A DNA stretch of 9,771 nt from Bacillota bacterium (lineage in GTDB: Bacteria > Bacillota > Clostridia > Peptostreptococcales > Anaerovoracaceae): positions 1 through 9,771 of the forward strand of contig JAFWFF010000232.1 in the NCBI GenBank assembly GCA_017515765.1, given 5' to 3'. Below the pieces are notes generated by a model. It made no database searches. It was given only the letters and a program-made list of their open reading frames with translations, and was not told the DNA's origin. Below, piece by piece: positions 6,342 through 9,771 of the stretch. Each line of letters begins with the position of its first letter. The stretch's first letter is position 1. The position numbers and the translations under genes were made by a program.

Positions 6342-6818
6342 ATGAACATCAACGTCGTCTGCGTCGGAAAACTTAAGGAGAGATACTGGACCGAGGCTTG
6401 CGCTGAATATCTCAAGCGCCTGTCTTCTTACTGCTCGGTCAAAGTCACCGAGCTCCGCGAGGCGAAGCAGCAGGGCGCCGGAGCGGCAGCGGAGGCTTTG
6501 GTCGTGGAGCAGGAGGGGAAAGCCATCCTGGAGAAGATCGGTGAGCGCGACTATGTGATCGCCCTCGCGGTCAAAGGCAAAAGGCTCAGCTCCGAGGGCC
6601 TCGCTGACAAAATAAACGCCCTTGCCCTGGAGGGCAGGAGCGATATGTGTTTCGTGATAGGCGGAAGCCTGGGCCTGTCGCCGGAGGTGATGAAGCGGGC
6701 AGACTATTCGCTGTCGTTCTCGGACATGACCTTCCCGCACCAGATGATGCGTGTCATACTGCTCGAGCAGATCTACCGGAGCTTCAAGATAATCCGCGGC
6801 GAGACCTATCATAAGTGA
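6342..6818 (+). CDS. rlmH: 23S rRNA (pseudouridine1915-N3)-methyltransferase
   Basis: RlmH methylates pseudouridine 1915 in helix 69 of 23S rRNA on assembled 70S ribosomes, using S-adenosylmethionine; it is a SPOUT-class knotted methylase working as a dimer. The 158 residues match the usual length of about 159. MNINVVCVGKLKERYW at 1-16 is the standard N-terminus, FVIGGSLGLSPEVMKRADYSLS at 104-125 carries the SAM-binding GG-x-x-G loop, MTFPHQMMRVILLEQIYR at 129-146 is the knot region, and the protein ends in the typical ETYHK. An in-frame ATG at 6324 is rejected: the Shine-Dalgarno AAAGGGA (6331-6337) lies downstream of it and serves the ATG at 6342. The gene follows the lipoprotein gene by 46 bases and is convergent with the ArsR-type gene. 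Confidence 0.96.
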   Translation: MNINVVCVGKLKERYWTEACAEYLKRLSSYCSVKVTELREAKQQGAGAAAEALVVEQEGKAILEKIGERDYVIALAVKGKRLSSEGLADKINALALEGRSDMCFVIGGSLGLSPEVMKRADYSLSFSDMTFPHQMMRVILLEQIYRSFKIIRGETYHK

Positions 6819-6819
6819 C

Positions 6820-6831
6820 CCGCGGCCGCGG
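6820..6831. repeat. 12-bp perfect GC palindrome between convergent rlmH and the arsR-type gene
   Basis: CCGCGG followed by CCGCGG reads identically on both strands and fills most of the 15-base gap between the two stop codons. With no loop and no T-run it is a poor terminator. A role in separating the two convergent units is possible but unproved. Confidence 0.4.
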
Positions 6832-6833
6832 TC

Positions 6834-7157
6834 TCAGACGACCGAATACCTTTTGGTCAGGTTTATATAGCGCATCAGTACACCCAGGTTCGCGTAATAG
6901 TAGGTGTACTTTTTTTCTTTCTTGGTGTCCAGCAGGCCGGAGATGATGAGCTTGTCCATGTGCTGGGAAATGGTCGACTGGGAATAGCCGAAGCGGGCGA
7001 CCAGGTCTTTGTTGCAGACCGGGGTCATGGACTTGTTGCACTGCATGACGTAGCGGAAGAGCGCGAGCCTCACCGGATGCGCCATCGCGTCTGATATCAG
7101 GGCTATGGTATCGATGTCGGAGTCTGCCAGATCGCTCTGGGGTCTTCTTATCCTCAT
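6834..7157 (-). CDS. ArsR-family winged helix-turn-helix transcriptional regulator
   Basis: This 107-residue protein is a small cytoplasmic DNA-binding regulator, probably a dimeric repressor. ISDAMAHPVRLALFRYV at 21-37 is the helical ArsR start; NKDLVARFGYSQSTISQHMDKLIISGLL at 49-76 is the helix-turn-helix with the typical SQSTISQH recognition helix; KKEKKYTYYYAN at 79-90 is the wing. Two cysteines lie just before the HTH: Cys48 is near the place of the first Cys in the ArsR ELCVCDL metal site, the second Cys position is Lys50, and Cys40 lies upstream, so a classical metal site is incomplete. The start is the ATG at 7157, with GAGGTG 6 bases upstream; a GTG at 7166 is possible but has no ribosome site. 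It is divergent from the CLC gene, so control of that gene and of itself is plausible. Confidence 0.87.
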   Translation of the reverse strand: MRIRRPQSDLADSDIDTIALISDAMAHPVRLALFRYVMQCNKSMTPVCNKDLVARFGYSQSTISQHMDKLIISGLLDTKKEKKYTYYYANLGVLMRYINLTKRYSVV

Positions 7158-7189
7158 TGTAAACACCTCACGTATCGTTTATTTACAAT
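7156..7189. promoter_or_regulatory. Inverted repeat over the leader of the arsR-type gene, candidate operator
   Basis: ATTGTAAA (7156-7163) and TTTACAAT (7182-7189) are exact reverse complements separated by 18 bases. The distal arm overlaps the predicted transcription start and the proximal arm overlaps the start codon of the regulator gene, so bound protein would block transcription. The arm centres are 26 bp apart, about two and a half helical turns. Confidence 0.5.
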
Positions 7190-7191
7190 TT

Positions 7192-7220
7192 ATTATACAT
7201 CAAAACCCCCGGAAGGGCAA
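7192..7220 (-). promoter_or_regulatory. Sigma-70-type promoter of the arsR-type gene
   Basis: On the minus strand TTGCCC (7215-7220), a 17-base spacer and a perfect TATAAT (7192-7197) lie upstream of the regulator. The predicted start is near 7185, giving a leader of about 28 bases that holds the Shine-Dalgarno GAGGTG, so this gene is conventionally leadered. Confidence 0.72.
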
Positions 7221-7234
7221 GACCGGAGGCGGGG

Positions 7235-7254
7235 TATAACGGTGCACCGTTATA
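7235..7254. promoter_or_regulatory. Perfect 20-bp palindrome, candidate operator between arsR-type and CLC promoters
   Basis: TATAACGGTG is followed directly by its own reverse complement, with no mismatch over 20 bases. It lies 14 bp from the arsR-type -35 box and 16 bp from the CLC -35 box, almost exactly midway. With no loop it is better read as a protein-binding site on DNA than as an RNA hairpin. Confidence 0.6.
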
Positions 7255-7270
7255 ATGCACGACAGCGCAT

Positions 7271-7299
7271 TTGCATTCATCGCTATTATCTGCTATCAT
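7271..7299 (+). promoter_or_regulatory. Sigma-70-type promoter of the CLC gene, leaderless or nearly so
   Basis: TTGCAT (7271-7276), a 17-base spacer and TATCAT (7294-7299, five of six consensus bases) are followed by 9 bases and the ATG at 7309. There is no Shine-Dalgarno in that short space. A start 7-10 bases past the -10 gives a leader of zero to three bases. Confidence 0.6.
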
Positions 7300-7308
7300 T
7301 CCGTTGTT

Positions 7309-8544
7309 ATGGAAACGACGTCTCAATACATAAGATCTCTCATAAAATGGTGCATACTTTCGCTCGCTGTCGGAGCGGTCTCGGGCCTTCTGGGCTCGGC
7401 CTTCCACATCGGCGTATCCTTCGCGACGGAGTTCAGGGAAGGCCACCCGTGGATGCTCTATCTGCTGCCTGTCGCGGGCCTCGCGATCGTGGGCATCTAC
7501 CAGCTGTTTCATATGGACGGCCAGAACACGAACACTGTGCTGGAGGAGGTCCATTCCGGCAATGGCCTGAAGCCCCAGCTGCTCCCCGCGATCTTCCTTT
7601 CGACGATACTTACGCACCTCTGCGGCGGCTCGGCCGGGAGGGAAGGCGCGGCGCTCCAGATGGGAGGGACCATCGGATACTGCTACGGGAAGCTCGCGCG
7701 CTTTGACGACAAGGATCTGAGGACCGCGACGATGGCCGGAATGGCCGCGTTCTTCGCGGCTTTGTTCGGGACGCCTCTCGCGGCGGCGGTCTTCGCGATG
7801 TCGGTGATAAGCGTCGGTCTGGTCTACTATGCGGCGCTGCTCCCCTGCCTGCTGTCCTCTCTCGTCGCTTACGGGATATCGGTGCTGATAGGGGTCGAGC
7901 CGACCCGCTTCACGGTATCGATCCCGGAGCTGCAGTTCCTGATGCTGGTCAAAGTCGGAGTGCTCGGAGCGCTCTGCGGTTTCGTCTGCGTGCTCTTCTG
8001 CCGCGGGATCCACTTCACGGAGGACTTCATGGAGAAGCTCCTTCCGAAACTCTGGATGAGGCCCGTAGTTGGAGGCACGCTGATCGTCGTACTGACTTTG
8101 ATCGTCGGGACTAGGGACTATAACGGCGCGGGGATGCAGGTCATCACGGCAGCGGTCGAGACCGGGTCGGTGGTGCCGTACGCGTTCCTTCTCAAGATAC
8201 TTTTCACCGCCATCACGCTGGGCGGAGAGTTCAAAGGCGGCGAGGTCGTGCCTTCGTTCTTTGTCGGCGCGGCGTTCGGATGCGCGGTCGGCCCGCTCCT
8301 CGGGATACCGGCAGGGTTCGCGGCGGCCATAGGGCTTGTCGCGGTGTTCTGCTCGGCGGTCAACTGCCCGCTCGCTTCGATCTTCCTCGCAGGCGAGCTG
8401 TTCGGAGGCGGCGGGATTCTGTATTTCGGCCTCGCGTGCATGGTGAGCTACGTGCTCTCGGGCTACAGCGGCCTGTATTCCAGCCAGAAGATGATCTACA
8501 GCAAGGTCAAAGCACAATATATCAATATCAGCACGAGGAAATAG
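7309..8544 (+). CDS. CLC-family antiporter, probably the CLC-F fluoride/proton subclass
   Basis: This 411-residue, highly hydrophobic inner-membrane protein is a CLC transporter, expected to work as a homodimer. Family motifs are GGSAGREGAALQMGG at 106-120, with E112 as the gating glutamate (GREGP in chloride types), FFAALFGTPLAA at 148-159, and GGEVVPSFFVGAAFG at 310-324, replacing the GxFxP region. Features that recall CLC-F proteins are NTNTVLEEV at 73-81 where chloride CLCs have GSGIP, a non-proline residue after GREG, VGTRDYNG at 266-273 and the GGEV-x-P form. The assignment to CLC-F is from remembered family patterns and is less certain than the CLC call. The ATG at 7309 is preferred over the in-frame ATG at 7255: it gives normal CLC-F length, and the region between holds the promoter. 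No fluoride riboswitch is visible upstream. A hydrolase gene follows after 32 bases. Confidence 0.9.
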   Translation: METTSQYIRSLIKWCILSLAVGAVSGLLGSAFHIGVSFATEFREGHPWMLYLLPVAGLAIVGIYQLFHMDGQNTNTVLEEVHSGNGLKPQLLPAIFLSTILTHLCGGSAGREGAALQMGGTIGYCYGKLARFDDKDLRTATMAGMAAFFAALFGTPLAAAVFAMSVISVGLVYYAALLPCLLSSLVAYGISVLIGVEPTRFTVSIPELQFLMLVKVGVLGALCGFVCVLFCRGIHFTEDFMEKLLPKLWMRPVVGGTLIVVLTLIVGTRDYNGAGMQVITAAVETGSVVPYAFLLKILFTAITLGGEFKGGEVVPSFFVGAAFGCAVGPLLGIPAGFAAAIGLVAVFCSAVNCPLASIFLAGELFGGGGILYFGLACMVSYVLSGYSGLYSSQKMIYSKVKAQYINISTRK

Positions 8545-8576
8545 GCCCGGCAGAGAGCAGGAAACGGAGGCAGAAT

Positions 8577-9572
8577 ATGATCGAGAGGTTTGAAAATTTT
8601 GATCTTGAGAAAGAACTGGCAGTAAGGAACCGCAAGGCCAGGGGGTTCGTCCCCGTGGCGCTCAAGGCGGACGGGAGCGAAGTCATGATCCCCGTCGTGA
8701 TGGTGATCGGCAAGGAGGACGGCCCGCTCGTGGTGTCGGAGGGCTGCGCGCACGGCGACGAGGTAGAAGGCGCCGAAGGGATAGTCGCGGCCTACGAGGC
8801 GCTGGATCCTGAGAAGATGAAAGGCTCGTTCGTGGGCGTCCCCGTCCTGAACACCGAAGCTTTCGTGAGGTCCAACAGGGCAGGCGAGCGGGACATGGTC
8901 GGGCAGGACATGAACCGGATCTTCCCGGGCGACCCTGCGGGCACGCTTTCGCACCGGGTCGCGAGATTCTACTTTGATAATTTCGTGAGGAAGGCCGACG
9001 GGCTCATCTCGATGCACGGCGGCGGGCGGAACCTGGCTTTGATGCCGGTCTCGCTCTATCAGAACTACGGCGACGGGATCTCCGCGAGATCAAAAGAGAT
9101 GGCCTACGCCATGGGCTTTGATTCGGTCTGGCAGAACAACTACTGCAATGGGCCGGACGGGATCCTCGATGAGAACGCGTATCTGGCGGGAGTCCCGGCG
9201 ATCACGGCCGAGATCGGAGGCCAGGTGAGCAGGCTGAAATACAGGGAGAGCGACCCCGGAAGGATAGCAAAAGGCATCATAAACGTGCTCAGGGTGTTCG
9301 GCATCATCGACGAACCTGTGGAGAAACACGACATCGCGATCGATATCGAGATGTCTTACATCACGAACAAAACGGGCGGCCTGCATCACCCGATAAAGAA
9401 GGTCGGCGAAACCGTTAAGGAGGGCGAGGTGGTCTCCACGATCACCGACATCTTCGGGAACGAGTTGGAGCAGATAAGGTCGCCCTTCGACGGATACGTC
9501 ATGGGCGTGTGGGTGACTCCGGTGGTCGACCCCTTCGGATGGGTCTATATGCTGGGCAAACCGGTGAAATAA
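8577..9572 (+). CDS. AstE/aspartoacylase-family zinc deacylase (M14-like)
   Basis: The 331-residue protein belongs to the succinylglutamate desuccinylase/aspartoacylase family, zinc enzymes that remove acyl groups from N-acylated amino acids. The zinc ligands are predicted as H59 and E62 in CAHGDEVEG and H147 in SMHGGG. DMNRIFPG at 111-118 is the family signature and E212 in AEIGG is the predicted catalytic acid. Residues about 255-331 form the C-terminal beta-rich cap (VGETVKEGEVVSTI, SPFDGYVMGV), as in the longer AstE-like members. No signal peptide is seen, so it is cytoplasmic. The start ATG has GGAGG (8566-8570) 6 bases upstream; an open extension of the frame into the CLC gene is spurious. 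It is 32 bases after the CLC stop and before a strong terminator, so the two genes form an operon. The natural substrate is unknown. Confidence 0.87.
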   Translation: MIERFENFDLEKELAVRNRKARGFVPVALKADGSEVMIPVVMVIGKEDGPLVVSEGCAHGDEVEGAEGIVAAYEALDPEKMKGSFVGVPVLNTEAFVRSNRAGERDMVGQDMNRIFPGDPAGTLSHRVARFYFDNFVRKADGLISMHGGGRNLALMPVSLYQNYGDGISARSKEMAYAMGFDSVWQNNYCNGPDGILDENAYLAGVPAITAEIGGQVSRLKYRESDPGRIAKGIINVLRVFGIIDEPVEKHDIAIDIEMSYITNKTGGLHHPIKKVGETVKEGEVVSTITDIFGNELEQIRSPFDGYVMGVWVTPVVDPFGWVYMLGKPVK

Positions 9573-9608
9573 GGGCATAGACAGCGGGCGCGGATCCGCA
9601 TGTGAAAC

Positions 9609-9644
9609 AGGCGGTGCAAAATTATTTGCACCGCCTTTGATTTT
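9609..9644 (+). terminator. Strong intrinsic terminator after the CLC-hydrolase operon
   Basis: AGGCGGTGCAAA (9609-9620) pairs perfectly with TTTGCACCGCCT (9625-9636) over the loop ATTA, a 12-bp stem, followed by the T-rich TTGATTTT (9637-9644). It is the only canonical rho-independent terminator in the window. Its 3' arm contains the -35 box of the next promoter. Confidence 0.88.
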
Positions 9645-9654
9645 GATGTATAAT
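9626..9654 (+). promoter_or_regulatory. Sigma-70-type promoter of the last gene, overlapping the terminator
   Basis: TTGCAC (9626-9631) inside the terminator's 3' arm, a 17-base spacer and a perfect TATAAT (9649-9654) precede the gene at 9675. The predicted start near 9661 gives a short leader containing GGAGGG (9661-9666), a conventional ribosome site. Confidence 0.68.
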
Positions 9655-9674
9655 GAGCCCGGAGGGCTTGAAAA

Positions 9675-9771
9675 ATGGAGATGAACGAGAACAGATACAG
9701 GCTGATACTGGAGGAACTGCTCGGGCTTCTGGACGAGGGAGTGTATATCGTCGACGAGAACGGCGTGGGGA
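9675..9771 (+). CDS. Start of a gene, possibly a PAS-domain regulator (3' end cut by window edge)
   Basis: Only 32 codons are visible. The ATG at 9675 has GGAGGG 8 bases upstream; a second in-frame ATG two codons later (9681) is a less well-spaced alternative. The protein starts MEMNENRYRLILEELL and continues GLLDEGVYIVDENGVG, which resembles the beginning of a PAS sensor domain (LDEGIxVVDxxG), as found at the N-terminus of sigma-54 activators such as RocR-type regulators and of many histidine kinases. The fragment is too short to decide which. It is a separate transcription unit from the hydrolase gene upstream. A link to amino-acid metabolism through that AstE-like neighbour is only a guess. 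Confidence 0.6.
   Translation, partial: MEMNENRYRLILEELLGLLDEGVYIVDENGVG

Noticed and set aside
7251..7256. TATAAT overlapping the ATG at 7255 as an alternative CLC -10 box.
   Set aside because: No -35-like hexamer lies at a suitable distance, and the bases also form the right end of the perfect palindrome; the promoter at 7271-7299 is better.
7158..7308. Search for a fluoride (crcB) riboswitch in front of the CLC gene.
   Set aside because: No GATGG or CTGATG core and too little transcribed leader for the pseudoknot fold; not called, though a covariance-model scan was not possible.
7183..8517. A 444-codon open frame on the minus strand opposite the CLC gene.
   Set aside because: Its product is an unstructured-looking mix of Arg, Glu, Asp and His with no recognisable motif, as expected from the complement of a GC-rich membrane-protein gene; the CLC reading has clear family motifs.
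9590..9599. 10-bp palindrome GCGGATCCGC after the hydrolase gene.
   Set aside because: It is short and GC-rich, and no partner site or known role is apparent.
1..9771. Check for tRNA genes, CRISPR repeats, insertion-sequence ends, attachment sites or replication origin boxes.
   Set aside because: No cloverleaf, regularly spaced repeats, transposase motifs, terminal inverted repeats or clusters of DnaA-box-like sites were seen.

Overview
The window is a gene-dense, roughly 60% GC bacterial chromosome segment with no mobile element, CRISPR array, tRNA or rRNA, and no gene-free stretch longer than about 120 bases. The gene content (RNase M5 followed by KsgA, a WalJ/YycJ-type hydrolase near RlmH, a small ArsR-type regulator) points to a Gram-positive anaerobe of the Bacillota/Clostridia type with high GC. 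That placement is an inference from gene order and protein style.

Layout. Positions 1-1922 (+): the end of RNase M5 (rnmV), overlapping the 16S rRNA dimethylase gene rsmA/ksgA, then a GNAT acetyltransferase, as one rRNA-maturation operon. Positions 1926-2984 (-): aroB (3-dehydroquinate synthase), convergent with the GNAT gene. Positions 3037-3747 (+): a membrane-anchored SanA/DUF218 protein, divergent from aroB. Positions 3794-4360 (-): an RNase HI with an unusual insertion. Positions 4433-6818 (+): a walJ-like metallo-beta-lactamase gene, a lipoprotein with a degenerate PEBP-like half, and rlmH. In many Bacillota a protease gene (htrA) occupies the middle position of this trio.

Positions 6834-7157 (-): an ArsR-type repressor. 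It is divergent from positions 7309-9572 (+), a CLC antiporter gene that looks like the fluoride-exporting CLC-F subclass, followed by an AstE/aspartoacylase-family zinc hydrolase. A strong intrinsic terminator ends this operon, and the start of a further gene, possibly a PAS-domain regulator, runs off the right end.

The regulatory layer is the most informative part. Five promoters can be read, all with a TTGC-type -35, a spacer of exactly 17 bp and a near-consensus -10. In front of aroB and rnhA the -10 ends only 6 bases before the ATG and there is no Shine-Dalgarno site, so both transcripts are predicted to be leaderless; the CLC gene is close to the same design. The space between the ArsR gene and the CLC gene carries a perfect 20-bp palindrome midway between the two -35 boxes and a second inverted repeat over the repressor's own start region. 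No fluoride riboswitch is visible there. This suggests, but does not prove, a protein-controlled CLC-F module.
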